Shown here: in pieces, positions 7,013 through 15,460 of the stretch | Layout of the letters: each line of letters opens with the position of its first letter | Position numbering within the stretch: position 1 is the first letter of the stretch | Assembly (NCBI GenBank): GCA_963741305.1 | Contig: CAVUHL010000003.1 | Span: 2,790,001-2,854,000, forward strand | Direction: 5' to 3' | DNA length: 64,000 nt | DNA from: DATMER01 sp963741305 | Lineage (GTDB): Bacteria > Acidobacteriota > Thermoanaerobaculia > Multivoradales > UBA5704 | The notes under the pieces: model-generated | The model's database searches: none | What the model saw: only the letters and a program-made list of their open reading frames with translations | Told to the model about the DNA's origin: nothing | Program-made: the position numbers and the translations under genes

Positions 7013-7375
7013 CTACTTGACGGATTCGATCGGCGGCGGCGGCGGAAGCGCCTTGGCGGGGCGCCGGCCGCGGAAGGGCTGAAGGTCGAACTCGGCCAGC
7101 TTCTCACTGCGGTTCCCGTAGTGCTCCCGCAAGCCGGCGCACAAGAAGGAATCCACCTTGTTGCCCTCGTTCACCAGTGCCTCCAACAGACGGGAAGCCT
7201 CCTGCTTCACCGCCTTGGTCGCGGCCTGGTCCCGCAGGGCGCCGAGCGTCCCTGCCTGGATACCCTCGAGCTTCGCGCGCTTGCTTTGGAGATGAGCGAG
7301 CTCGTCGGCATTGTCGGCCAGAGCCCGCAGGCGATGCTGCCACCCCTTCATGGAATCCGCGTAGGTCTTCGGCAT
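7013..7375 (-). CDS. Hypothetical helical protein, 120 residues
   Basis: The ATG at 7373-7375 is preceded by GGAGGGTGTGA, a strong ribosome binding site. The protein is almost wholly helical: MPKTYADSMKGWQHRLRAL, a long Ala/Leu/Gln/Lys segment (about residues 20-75) and a C-terminal GLREHYGNRSEKLAEFDLQP followed by a proline run (PPPPP). It has no signal peptide. It lies 167 bp after the pterin-dehydratase-like gene on the same strand, possibly in one transcript. No family recognised. Confidence 0.72.
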   Translation of the reverse strand: MPKTYADSMKGWQHRLRALADNADELAHLQSKRAKLEGIQAGTLGALRDQAATKAVKQEASRLLEALVNEGNKVDSFLCAGLREHYGNRSEKLAEFDLQPFRGRRPAKALPPPPPIESVK

Positions 7376-7542
7376 TCACACCCTCCGTAAAAACCGGGGG
7401 CGTTGCCACGCCCCCGAATGGTTATACTTCCCTACTCCTGGTCGATGGACACGTCGCGGGAGCCGCCGTCCGAGTCGGTGATCGGCCTATCTCGGACGGT
7501 TTTTCCCTTACTGCCCTGCAGCACGACAATTCCCTCCTTTCT

Positions 7543-7881
7543 TCAGCAGCCGATCAGATCGGCCGCCCTGAATACGACACTGGTCAATCCACCCGTGCAG
7601 CCCCGGACGGGATGGCCCGGCAGGACCAGGGTCACCTGCTCGCCCACGAGGTCCACCTGGAGCGGCTGGCCCATCTTGCTGGCCATACGGCATGAGTACG
7701 AGGCGAAGGAGCTGGCCGTCTGGGGGGCTTTGAACAGGCGGATGCTCTCGATCCCCGGGCCATCCATGCGCAGCCTCCAGGAAGGCAGCTTCAAGAGGGC
7801 CTCCTGCACCCGCTCCGGCTTGAGATACATCTTCTCCGGCATCACCACCACATCGGCAACCAACTGCTTCGTCTTATCCAT
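7543..7881 (-). CDS. Pterin-4a-carbinolamine dehydratase-like protein, divergent
   Basis: The start at 7879-7881 is chosen over one 11 codons upstream because GGAAAGGAG lies directly before it. The 112-residue protein has the length and pattern of the PCD/DCoH fold: LPSWRL near residue 33, a hydrophobic helix with ASFASYSCRMASKMG, then a strand reading QVDLVGEQVTLVLPGH and a GGLTSVVFRAADLI helix, the last being the best match. The catalytic HHP motif expected after the first helix is replaced by GQPLQV, so ordinary dehydratase activity is doubtful. If the fold is right it may bind another ligand or act as a dimerisation factor. Assignment is by pattern only. Confidence 0.45.
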   Translation of the reverse strand: MDKTKQLVADVVVMPEKMYLKPERVQEALLKLPSWRLRMDGPGIESIRLFKAPQTASSFASYSCRMASKMGQPLQVDLVGEQVTLVLPGHPVRGCTGGLTSVVFRAADLIGC

Positions 7882-8147
7882 AGAGCTCCTTTCCGACCGT
7901 CGCGCCAGCAGCATTGCTCCGCGACAAGATGATCATGCATCTTCTTGACCGTAATGTCAACATGCTTGAACGATTTGGTTTGTAAATTGTTGTTACGTGC
8001 TTCCATGCTGCTTCGGAGACCGATCTCGTCAACAGGATTGAAGTTACGGAGACTTCGTGGCAATTTACGTTGGGGCGACACCTAACAGGGTTCTGGCGGC
8101 ACTATTCTTTGTAGTAGAGATCCTGTCCCCTTGAGGAGGAGAACGAA
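7882..8147. other. Intergenic region between divergent genes
   Basis: This 266-bp, AT-richer stretch must contain the promoters for the minus-strand gene ending at 7543 and the plus-strand gene at 8148. I see no convincing promoter pair, no RNA gene and no coding frame with a ribosome binding site, apart from GAGGAGGAGAACGAA just before 8148. Confidence 0.6.
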
Positions 8148-8390
8148 ATGTCCCGAACGGTACGCGCCTTCGCTGCCCTGGTCCTGACCGTCTTGTTCCT
8201 GGCCAGTCCTGTTACCGCAGCGTCTCTGTCCCACAAGTCCGACGCGCAGTCCTTGTGGGAATCTGCCTGGCAGTGGTTGGTGGAGTTGGTCCTCCCCGAC
8301 TCCCCTACCGGTGCCCCGAAACCCTCGGACCCGCGGCCGAACAGTGATGCTGGGGGAACGATTGATCCCGACGGCAAACCCGGAGGCTAA
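8148..8390 (+). CDS. Small secreted protein, 80 residues
   Basis: A strong ribosome binding site (GAGGAGGAG) precedes the ATG at 8148. Residues 1-24 form a clear Sec signal peptide (two Arg, a hydrophobic core LVLTVLFLASPV, then TAA), with cleavage likely after PVTAA. The mature part has a Trp-rich helix (SLWESAWQWLVELVLP) and a disordered Pro/Gly/Asp tail. There are no cysteines. It lies 65 bp before the TPR protein gene on the same strand and is probably co-transcribed with it. Function unknown. Confidence 0.7.
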   Translation: MSRTVRAFAALVLTVLFLASPVTAASLSHKSDAQSLWESAWQWLVELVLPDSPTGAPKPSDPRPNSDAGGTIDPDGKPGG

Positions 8391-8455
8391 GCGAGGCGCC
8401 GTCAGGTGTGAGATAATCTCTGGAACTGCTGCACCGGATACAAGGAGCCGAGCGC

Positions 8456-9790
8456 TTGGCCGAGCACCCTTCACTCGACGAGTTGCAGGATTTTGCCCAA
8501 GGTATGTTGCCGTCCGAGCAGGCGCGCCTCGTGGTTGCGCACCTGCTCCGCGGCTGCATTCGTTGCGGTGCAGTTTTAATTCCCGACGTCGAAGCCCTGC
8601 TCCCCGAGGATCCTCCGATGGAGGACTCCGGCTACGACGAGGCGATCGAGCGGGCTTTCGCGGCCCAGCGCTGGCACGGACCCGCCGCGCTGACGCGAAG
8701 GACGAAGGCTCGCCAGGCGCTGGCCCTGCTCGAGGCCGGAGGGCTCGAAGAGCTTTCAGAGGCCCCATCGGATCTCAAAGGCATTGTTGCCTGCGAGGCG
8801 CTGATAGAGCGAAGCTGGGATTTGCGCCATGAGGATCCGCAGCAGATGCTCGAACTGGCGAGCCATGCCACTCTGGTGGCCGACCATCTGAGCCCCCAGC
8901 TTTACGATTCAAGGAAGCTCGCCGAGTTGCGGTGCCGTGCCTGGTCGGCCCTCGGCAACGCCTACCGGGTGGCCGACAACCTCAAATTCGCCGAGTGGGC
9001 GCTTGAGCGTGCCGCAGAACTCTGTCCTGACGGAAGCGGAGATGAGACGCTCTCCGTTCGCCTGCTGGAGCTCCAAGCCTCTCTGTACGGCGCGCAACGG
9101 AAGTTTCCGCTGGCGTTCGAGGTGTTGGACGCGGTCTACGCTATCCATCGCCGCCATGGTGACGAGCAACAGTGTGGCCGGGCCCTGATCAAAAAAGGAA
9201 TCTATGTTGGCCACAATAACAATCCTGCCGGAGCCGTCCGTCTGTTGACGGAGGGCCTCGGGATGATCGACTCCAAGCGCGATCCGAAGCTCATCCTTTC
9301 AGCGGTCCACAACATCGCGTGGTTCCTGATGGAAGGCGAGTTCTTCCGCAAGGCGCGCAGGGTCATGTGGGAGAACCGCTGGCGCTATATCCGGCACGGC
9401 GGCAGGATCGACCAAGTGAAGCTGCGCTGGCTACAGGGGCGGATCGAGGCGGGCCTGGGGAACCTTGGCATCGCCGAGGAGGCGCTGAGGGAGGCTCACG
9501 AGAGCCTGAAGCAGGAGGGGCTGGGCTACCACGCGGCCCTGTCGGGCCTCGACCTGGCCGCCATCCTCCTGCGGCGGGGGTGCGAGGAGGAGGCGCGCAC
9601 CGTCGTGCTCAAGGCCACGGAGGTATTCCTGAGCCTCGACATCCAGGTCGAGGCGCAGAAGGCGGTCTTGGTGCTCCAGAAGGTCTTCGAGGCCGGTGTG
9701 CAGGGCTGGACCCTCCTCGACGATGCGACCCGCTTCCTGCGCCGCATCGAGTACGACCCGTCGCTCACCTTCCAAGCCTGGTTCCTGTAG
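8456..9790 (+). CDS. TPR-like helical repeat protein with N-terminal His/Cys cluster
   Basis: The start is a TTG at 8456, supported by AAGGAG eight bases upstream; there is no ATG in the right place. Residues 1-38 (HPSLDELQDFAQGMLP, then HLLRGCIRC) resemble the zinc-binding His-Cys-Cys segment of anti-sigma factors. The rest of the 444 residues is built of helix pairs of TPR type (for example RCRAWSALGNAYRVADNLKF AEWALERAAELCP, and the pairs around residues 220-420). There is no membrane segment, so if it is an anti-sigma-like protein it is cytoplasmic. Proteins with this layout are, from memory, common in Acidobacteriota genomes. No sigma factor gene is adjacent. The small secreted protein gene lies upstream. 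Confidence 0.72.
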   Translation: MAEHPSLDELQDFAQGMLPSEQARLVVAHLLRGCIRCGAVLIPDVEALLPEDPPMEDSGYDEAIERAFAAQRWHGPAALTRRTKARQALALLEAGGLEELSEAPSDLKGIVACEALIERSWDLRHEDPQQMLELASHATLVADHLSPQLYDSRKLAELRCRAWSALGNAYRVADNLKFAEWALERAAELCPDGSGDETLSVRLLELQASLYGAQRKFPLAFEVLDAVYAIHRRHGDEQQCGRALIKKGIYVGHNNNPAGAVRLLTEGLGMIDSKRDPKLILSAVHNIAWFLMEGEFFRKARRVMWENRWRYIRHGGRIDQVKLRWLQGRIEAGLGNLGIAEEALREAHESLKQEGLGYHAALSGLDLAAILLRRGCEEEARTVVLKATEVFLSLDIQVEAQKAVLVLQKVFEAGVQGWTLLDDATRFLRRIEYDPSLTFQAWFL

Positions 9791-9803
9791 GGCTCTGGGG
9801 GAG

Positions 9804-9909
9804 TTTTCCCTGGGACCGCCGGCATCTTGCCGGCTTCCGGAACAACAAGGCCGGGCCTTCGGCCCGATATCTTCAAATGCCGGCAAGATGCCGGCGGTCC
9901 CAGGGAAAA
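9804..9909. repeat. Perfect 31-bp inverted repeat, REP/MITE-like; possible bidirectional terminator
   Basis: The arms 9804-9834 and 9879-9909 are perfect reverse complements (TTTTCCCTGGGACCGCCGGC and onward). Each arm contains its own small palindrome, GCCGGCATCTTGCCGGC, and the 44-base centre holds another hairpin (CGGGCC TTC GGCCCG, 9852-9866). It sits exactly between two convergent genes (stops at 9790 and 9929), so it could end both transcripts; T-runs lie at the outer ends. Confidence 0.88.
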
Positions 9910-9928
9910 GCACTGCAGGGTTGACGGC

Positions 9929-10651
9929 TCAGCGCCGGCCGAACGCCTCGTTTGCCTCGGCCGCCGATTCCTGCAGGATCGTGGCGAGGCCCGGGGTGAC
10001 CTGGGCGAAGGTGCCGTTGCGCAGCCGCACCCTGGCGGGCAGGCCCACCGGCGAACGGCTGAAGAGCATTCCGAAAATCGACAGCGCCACCAGGAACGAT
10101 CCGGTCGGGGACGGATGCTCGCGGTCCTTGCGGTAGAGGGGGATGTTGGGGTCCCGCCTCCAGGCCGCCCGCCATGCCTCCCCCGCCGGGATCAGCATGC
10201 CGTCCACATCCTCGGCGGCAAGCTGGTAGGAGGTCCGGACCTCGTCGAAGTACGCGAGCCGGTCCTCGCCGGGCCAGACCATGTAGAGCGCCGGCCGCGC
10301 ACCCGCCTCGCGGATGTGGCCGGCCAGCTTGCGGCCCCATTCCCGCATGTTCCTGCGGCTCGCCGCCAGGGTCGAGGGACCCTGCTGCATCACCACGAAG
10401 TCCCACCGTCCCTTTCTGATCGTGCTCAGCGCGGCGCCGCGGTTGCAATGGTCCTCGAAGCTGAAGCCGCCCTTGGCGACGGTCTCCACGTCGACGCTCT
10501 TCCCCACTTCGTTGGCGAACGCCTGCACCAGGAGGGGCATGTCGTTGTTGTAGGTCAGGCTGCTGCCCAGGAAGAGGACGCGCAGCCCCGGGGCGGACCC
10601 GGGCCGGGGTGCGCCCGGCCCGGGCCTGCGTTGCGGGAGGCGTTCCCTCAT
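9929..10651 (-). CDS. SGNH/GDSL-type hydrolase, last gene of the NRPS operon
   Basis: The ATG at 10649-10651 overlaps the stop of the hydroxylase gene, so translation is probably coupled. The 240-residue protein has a short Arg/Pro-rich leader without a signal peptide and then a strand ending in the nucleophile motif LFLGSSLTYNND (block I). WDFVVMQQGPST replaces the usual GxND block, as in DUF4886-like members, and DREHPSPTG near residue 195 supplies the Asp-His pair. Such enzymes act on esters or acyl groups. In this operon it could trim an acyl or ester group of the peptide or help release it, which matters because no thioesterase domain is seen. This role is inference. Confidence 0.8.
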   Translation of the reverse strand: MRERLPQRRPGPGAPRPGSAPGLRVLFLGSSLTYNNDMPLLVQAFANEVGKSVDVETVAKGGFSFEDHCNRGAALSTIRKGRWDFVVMQQGPSTLAASRRNMREWGRKLAGHIREAGARPALYMVWPGEDRLAYFDEVRTSYQLAAEDVDGMLIPAGEAWRAAWRRDPNIPLYRKDREHPSPTGSFLVALSIFGMLFSRSPVGLPARVRLRNGTFAQVTPGLATILQESAAEANEAFGRR

Positions 10652-11721
10652 TGGATGATCCGGGACGTCGCCCCGGGGCGCTCCGCGCGCGACTTGCGCA
10701 GGTCGCGCGTGATGTTGATCCGCTTCATCCAGCGGTCGTGCCCGTCGTAGCGGGCTTTGAAGGCGCGGCGGCCGTGGACCGCCTTGAAGTTGTCGATGAA
10801 GCAGATCTCGCCCGGGTGCAGGGTAATGTCGCCGATCTGCTCGTCGACCGCCTTGATCAGCGCCTCGAGAGCCTGCTGCGCCCTCGGGTTGTCCTCGATC
10901 GGGTCCATGAAGTAGTGGTCGATGCGGATGTAGGGCGAGCGCGGATCTCCCGAGAGGAGGGCGATCTTGTCGGGGTGCCGCTTCATCTGCTCGATGCGGC
11001 GGTAGACCTGCTGCAGCTCGTCTTCGTCTTCCGGAGCGGCGTTCTGCTGCAGGTGCGAGTTGTCGGGCTTGATGGTGTAGTGCGGCTCGAACAGGGTCTC
11101 CCAGTCCTGCGGGCTGAGCTTGACCTGCTCGAGCGCGGCGAAGGTGGTGGGCACGCTGTCCGGATTGCGCAGGCAGAGCATGCCGAGGTAGTCGCCGCGC
11201 ATCGGGTGGAAGGCGTCCTCGGTGTGCCACGTGATGGTCATCTCGCTGCCGGTGCCGATCTGCTCCTGCTCCATGCCCTTGATGGGCATCACGTCGTGGA
11301 CGATCCGCCCGTGCTGCTGGGTCTTCCAGCCGATGCACTCGCCGAGCAGCGAGCTGGCGAGGACGAGGAAGATTTCCTCTTCCAGCGCCGGCGAACGGTA
11401 CTCGTCGGGACGGTTCCAGTGTTCCGGCGTGGGGCCGATCTTCTCGTCTTCCACGGAGAACCCGGAGATGATGAGGTGAGCCGCGTCGGGCTCGATCAGG
11501 CGGAATTCGACCAGCGCCGCCCGCAGCCGCCGGGGCAGCTCCTGCGCCCAGACCGGGGCCTGCCTCATGAGCTCGGGGTCTTCCACCGAGTCGAACGTCG
11601 CCGCGATCTCGGCGGTCAGCTTCTTGATCGCGGCGACTTCTTCACTGTTGAGCACGAAGCGCTGCAACGTCCTACTTCCTGGCGCACCGGCAGCCGGGAG
11701 CTGTTCAGTCATGAGCTCCAT
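10648..11721 (-). CDS. Fe(II)/2-oxoglutarate amino-acid beta-hydroxylase (arginine/asparagine type, TauD superfamily)
   Basis: This 357-residue protein has the hallmarks of the clavaminate synthase-like group that includes VioC and AsnO. The iron ligands are His166 and Glu168 (WHTEDAFHP) and His316 (FKAVHGRRAF); His-X-Glu rather than His-X-Asp is characteristic of this group. The 2-oxoglutarate side is RWMKRINITRDLRKSR. Relatives hydroxylate the beta-carbon of free arginine, enduracididine or asparagine. The neighbouring synthetases D and E have adenylation pockets with two acidic residues, fitting a basic amino acid, so beta-hydroxyarginine or a similar monomer is a reasonable guess. The gene lies 16 bp after the DUF5916 gene. 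A GAGAGGTGA ribosome binding site precedes the start; an ATG three codons later is possible. Confidence 0.86.
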   Translation of the reverse strand: MELMTEQLPAAGAPGSRTLQRFVLNSEEVAAIKKLTAEIAATFDSVEDPELMRQAPVWAQELPRRLRAALVEFRLIEPDAAHLIISGFSVEDEKIGPTPEHWNRPDEYRSPALEEEIFLVLASSLLGECIGWKTQQHGRIVHDVMPIKGMEQEQIGTGSEMTITWHTEDAFHPMRGDYLGMLCLRNPDSVPTTFAALEQVKLSPQDWETLFEPHYTIKPDNSHLQQNAAPEDEDELQQVYRRIEQMKRHPDKIALLSGDPRSPYIRIDHYFMDPIEDNPRAQQALEALIKAVDEQIGDITLHPGEICFIDNFKAVHGRRAFKARYDGHDRWMKRINITRDLRKSRAERPGATSRIIQ

Positions 11722-11737
11722 GAATCACCTCTCTTTT

Positions 11738-14035
11738 CTAGTAGAGGAACGCGTAGCCGACCTTCAGGAAGAAGGAGCGGTTGGTCTGTGTGATGTCGAT
11801 TTCGTTCTGGCCAAACCGCGTGTCGTCATAGCCGGCGAACAGCACGGTCTGGGGGTTGAGCTTGTAGGAGAAGAGGAACTGTCCGAAGACGTCCTTCTCG
11901 TTGACCGGGCCGCGGGTGAAGTCCTGGTACTGGAGCACGGCGCGCACGAAGGTGCGGACGTTGAACTGGTAGACGATCCGGCTCTGGGCGATGTCCACGT
12001 CGAAGAGGCGGTCGCCCTGGGCGTCGAGCTGCTGGCGCACGTACTCGAGCTGGAGGTTCAGCCCCTTGGCCAGCCGGAGCTGGATGGCGGGGTTGAGGAT
12101 CATCGTCGAGCCGAGGCGCCCGGTGAGGAGGTCGATCTCGTCGCCGAAGCGGCCGAAGGCCGCGAAGCGCATCCGGCCAGTGGGGTTGATGCCGAACTCG
12201 ACGATCTGCCGGTCGAGGTCGTAGGTGGTGCCGCGGTAGAACTCCTGGTTCTTCTGCAGCCGCAGCTCGTACGCCGACTGGTAGGGCCCGTTGAGCGTGC
12301 CGAAGACTTCGGCGACCTCGTCGGTGAGCGTGCCGCCGTGGTCCTCGGTGCGCAGGCCGTGGACGCCGACGCTCGCCTGCGCGTACCAGGTCTTCTTGGT
12401 GCCATAGAACACGCGCTCGTATTGCGCCTCGCCCGTCTTGACGTCGACGCGCGGGATGAAGCCGCTGTCGGCACGGAAGAGCGGATCGAGGTCCTGGTAC
12501 TTGACGAAGCCGCGCCAGAGCTTGGCGAAGTGGCCGTACTCGACGTGGAGGGCGTCGCCGTCGAAGGCTTCGAAATCCCGCCCGAGCGCCGCGTTGAGCT
12601 CGTCCGGATACTGGGTGTCGGAGCTCAGGTACTGGACGCGCATGGTGTCGGACTTGGTGAAGCGGACGAGGCCGTCGATGCCGGCCACCCGGTTGTGGTA
12701 CTCGTCGCCCTCGCGGCCGGTGTAGAGCAGGCCGATGGCGGAGCGCTCACCCACGTCGCGGCGGTAGCGGAAGACGCCGGTGTCGGTGCTCTCTTCGAGG
12801 AAGGCGCGGCGCGTCCGCTGGTTTTCCGGGATGAGGATGTTCGTGATGTCGTCGCGCGCGATGTAGGTGCCGAAGGTGTTCTTGCCTTCCTTGCCGTTGA
12901 GCTTCACGCCCCAGTCGGGCTCGGCCACGCTGCGGGTGAAGACGGCCTGGAGAGGGGTGATGTAGGTGTCGGCGCCCTCCAGGAAGAAGGGGCGCTTTTC
13001 CGGGAACTGCAGGGCGAAGCGGGTGTTGACGTCGAGCTGCAGCGCGTCGGCCTCGATCTGCGAGAAGTCGGGGTTGACCGTGCCGGTGACGGTCATGTTG
13101 GGGGTGATGCCCCACTTCGCGGTGATGCCGGGCTCGAAGTCCTCGTCCCCGGACTCCAGGCCGCCATCGGGGAAGCCGTCGATCGCATCGGCGCGCTGCG
13201 CGGTCACCGTGGGGGTGATCTCGATGTTGCGCCCCTGGGTCATGTTTTGGAAGCCGGTGACCTTGTTCTCTTCGCACAGCGTGCAGTCGCGCGAGCGGTT
13301 GGTGAAGCGCGAGGAGATGCGGTGCCGCACGTTGCGCGGGTAGCTGCGGAAGAATTCGATGCCCCAGGTCTGCGGACCCTGGGTGCGCGCGAAGCGGAGC
13401 TGGCGGAAGGGAATGCCGACCTCGATCACGTAGCCGGTGTCGGTGATCTTCCCCTCGGAGGCCCAGATCGCGTCCCAGGTGAAGTCTTCCGTGCCTTCGA
13501 TCTCGCTGAACGCGGCGTCCACCTGCACGCCGCGCGGGTTGATGCGGAACTGGAACGCCTGGCGCTCGTCGTTGAACGTGTCGATGGTGATGCCGACGTG
13601 GTCGTCCTGGACGAAGGTGCCGATCAGGTCGCGGTCCATCAACTGGGCGCGGATCGCCTGCGGGTTGGGATCGCTGGCCTTGAAGGCGATGTAGAGGGTT
13701 TGCTCGTCGAAGGTGACTAGAGCGTCGGTCGCGACCGGCGGCGTGACGTTGTCGCCGGGGAACCACTCATAGGGCAGGTCGATGACGGTGGCGCTCTCCC
13801 AGCCGGCATCGTCGAGCACGCCGTCGACGCGGATAGGGGTGCTGGTGGGACCGACCTCGAAGCGGCGCTGAACACTGCCCTCCGGCGCCGGCGCCGGGGC
13901 CGGGGCTGCGGGCTCCGTGGCTGGAGCCGGAGGAGGAGCTGCGGGCTCTTGCGCCGAGGCGCTCCCGGCGGACATGGGGACGAGACAGGCCGCGGCAAGG
14001 AAAGCAGCGCGGACGTTGAATGCAAAGGATTTCAT
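11738..14035 (-). CDS. DUF5916 outer-membrane protein with CBM9-like N-terminal domain
   Basis: The 765-residue protein starts with a Sec signal peptide (cleavage near ASAQ, residue 29) and a Pro/Ala linker (to about residue 52). Residues about 65-240 form a carbohydrate-binding-module-9-like beta-sandwich (TPIRVDGVLDDAGWESA, TLYIAFKASDPNPQAIRA, DDHVGITIDTFNDERQAFQF). The remainder has the alternating pattern and aromatic residues of a beta-barrel and ends in FLKVGYAFLY, a typical C-terminal outer-membrane strand. PEKRPFFLEGADTY is a conserved DUF5916 segment. The family function is unknown. Its place between the exporter and the hydroxylase suggests an outer-membrane role in export or uptake of the peptide (inference). 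Confidence 0.85.
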   Translation of the reverse strand: MKSFAFNVRAAFLAAACLVPMSAGSASAQEPAAPPPAPATEPAAPAPAPAPEGSVQRRFEVGPTSTPIRVDGVLDDAGWESATVIDLPYEWFPGDNVTPPVATDALVTFDEQTLYIAFKASDPNPQAIRAQLMDRDLIGTFVQDDHVGITIDTFNDERQAFQFRINPRGVQVDAAFSEIEGTEDFTWDAIWASEGKITDTGYVIEVGIPFRQLRFARTQGPQTWGIEFFRSYPRNVRHRISSRFTNRSRDCTLCEENKVTGFQNMTQGRNIEITPTVTAQRADAIDGFPDGGLESGDEDFEPGITAKWGITPNMTVTGTVNPDFSQIEADALQLDVNTRFALQFPEKRPFFLEGADTYITPLQAVFTRSVAEPDWGVKLNGKEGKNTFGTYIARDDITNILIPENQRTRRAFLEESTDTGVFRYRRDVGERSAIGLLYTGREGDEYHNRVAGIDGLVRFTKSDTMRVQYLSSDTQYPDELNAALGRDFEAFDGDALHVEYGHFAKLWRGFVKYQDLDPLFRADSGFIPRVDVKTGEAQYERVFYGTKKTWYAQASVGVHGLRTEDHGGTLTDEVAEVFGTLNGPYQSAYELRLQKNQEFYRGTTYDLDRQIVEFGINPTGRMRFAAFGRFGDEIDLLTGRLGSTMILNPAIQLRLAKGLNLQLEYVRQQLDAQGDRLFDVDIAQSRIVYQFNVRTFVRAVLQYQDFTRGPVNEKDVFGQFLFSYKLNPQTVLFAGYDDTRFGQNEIDITQTNRSFFLKVGYAFLY

Positions 14036-14067
14036 GTTTCAGTCGTTCTCCACAAAAAGGTGATCGG

Positions 14068-15444
14068 TCAGGCCTGCGCCGCGGCTTCCTCGGGGACTTC
14101 CGCCTCGGGTTTGGGCTCGGGCTTCGGCGCCGGCTTGCGGTTGGCGTCGGGCAGCTCGGCCTCGACGTTGCGCACGCGCGGGTTGAGGAAGCCCACCAGG
14201 GCGGTCAGGGCGGGTATCAGGGCCATGGTCAGGAGCATCAGTCCGATGCCGCGGCCCGGACCCACGCCCACCACGCGGCCGATCGCCGAGTCGGCCAGCG
14301 CGCCGCCGGGCATGAGCGCCGGGTTGAACACTTTGTCGGCCAGCGGGCCGGCCGTGAAGTCGCCGATCGGCACCGTGAACTGGGCGATCATGCGGCGCAT
14401 CGCGAAGACGCGTCCCTGCACGTCGTGCGGGGTCTTGAGCTGCCAGATCGCCTGGCTCGACGCGTTCATGATCGGCAGGCCGACGTACCAGAGCAGCACG
14501 CCCGCGCCCACCAGGTACAGGTTGGGCTTGATGCCGACCATCACGAACCAGACGCTCAGTGCCGCCCAGGCGAGGAGCACGCCGTGGACTTTCTTCTTGA
14601 ACCCGCCGGTGGCGGTCATGATCGATCCGCCGATCAGCGTGCCGACGCCGACGAGCGACATGATCGTGCCCACCGCGGCCTTGTTGGAGAAACCGAGCAC
14701 CATCGGCAGGATCGCGATGCCGCACATGGACATCACCAGGTTGACGCTGGCGAACAGGAGCAGCAGGTTGAGCAGCCCGGGACGCTCCTTGATGAAGACC
14801 CAGCCGAAGGCCGCTTCCTTCCAGATGGAGCCCTTGGCGCGGCGGCCTTCCGCGCTCTCTTCCGGCCGCGGGATCTTGACCATCAGCAGCATGGCCGCGG
14901 CGAAGATGAAGGTGCAGAAGTCGATGATCAGGATGTTCTTGAGGCCGATCCAGTACATCAGGGCACCGGCGATGGCGGGCGCGGCGATCATGTTGACCGA
15001 CTGGCCAACCTCGAGGACGCCGTTGACGCGCGGATAGTCCTTGCGGGCGACCAGCATGGTAATGGCGGCGATGTAGGCCGGCCACTGGAAGGTTGCCAGG
15101 ATCGAGTTGAAGAACACGCCGCAGTAGACGTGCCAGACCTGGAGCTGGTTCGTCGAGAGGAGGTAGGCATAGGCGAGCACGGTAATGCCGGGCCCGAGGT
15201 CGGTGAAGAACATCACCCACTTGCGGTCCCAGCGGTCGACGTAGGCGCCCGCGATGGGTCCGATCAGGATGCCGGGCAGGCCGGCGAATACGATCGTCAA
15301 CGTGTACTGGGTGACGGAGTGCGTGTGCTCCAGGACCCAGACGCCGAGCGCGAACCCGGTAAGGCTCGAGCCGATCAGCGATATGAGCTGACCGAACCAC
15401 ATGGTGCCGAACGTCTTGAAATCAGTCTTCTCAATTGGTGCCAT
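14068..15444 (-). CDS. MFS exporter, probably for the NRPS product
   Basis: The 458-residue protein has about 12 hydrophobic segments; the first is FGQLISLIGSSLTGFALGVW, followed by the MFS loop motif GAYVDRWDRKWVMFF between segments 2 and 3. After the last segment (about residue 420) is a Pro/Ala/Glu-rich cytoplasmic tail (KPAPKPEPKPEAE). It is most like the MFS_3/EntS group that exports siderophores and other non-ribosomal peptides across the inner membrane using the proton gradient. It begins 16 bp after the last synthetase gene, which supports a product-export role. Substrate assignment is from context. Confidence 0.87.
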   Translation of the reverse strand: MAPIEKTDFKTFGTMWFGQLISLIGSSLTGFALGVWVLEHTHSVTQYTLTIVFAGLPGILIGPIAGAYVDRWDRKWVMFFTDLGPGITVLAYAYLLSTNQLQVWHVYCGVFFNSILATFQWPAYIAAITMLVARKDYPRVNGVLEVGQSVNMIAAPAIAGALMYWIGLKNILIIDFCTFIFAAAMLLMVKIPRPEESAEGRRAKGSIWKEAAFGWVFIKERPGLLNLLLLFASVNLVMSMCGIAILPMVLGFSNKAAVGTIMSLVGVGTLIGGSIMTATGGFKKKVHGVLLAWAALSVWFVMVGIKPNLYLVGAGVLLWYVGLPIMNASSQAIWQLKTPHDVQGRVFAMRRMIAQFTVPIGDFTAGPLADKVFNPALMPGGALADSAIGRVVGVGPGRGIGLMLLTMALIPALTALVGFLNPRVRNVEAELPDANRKPAPKPEPKPEAEVPEEAAAQA

Positions 15445-15460
15445 TTAGTTCCCTTCGAGC

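Noticed and set aside
9929..11338. A 469-codon minus-strand frame containing the SGNH hydrolase
   Set aside because: Only the last 240 codons are real. The upstream part is a shadow of the hydroxylase gene in another frame; the ATG at 10651 is the start.
11567..13720. A 717-codon plus-strand frame opposite the DUF5916 gene
   Set aside because: Val/Glu/Ala-biased translation without motifs, fully antisense to a protein with a signal peptide and recognisable domains.
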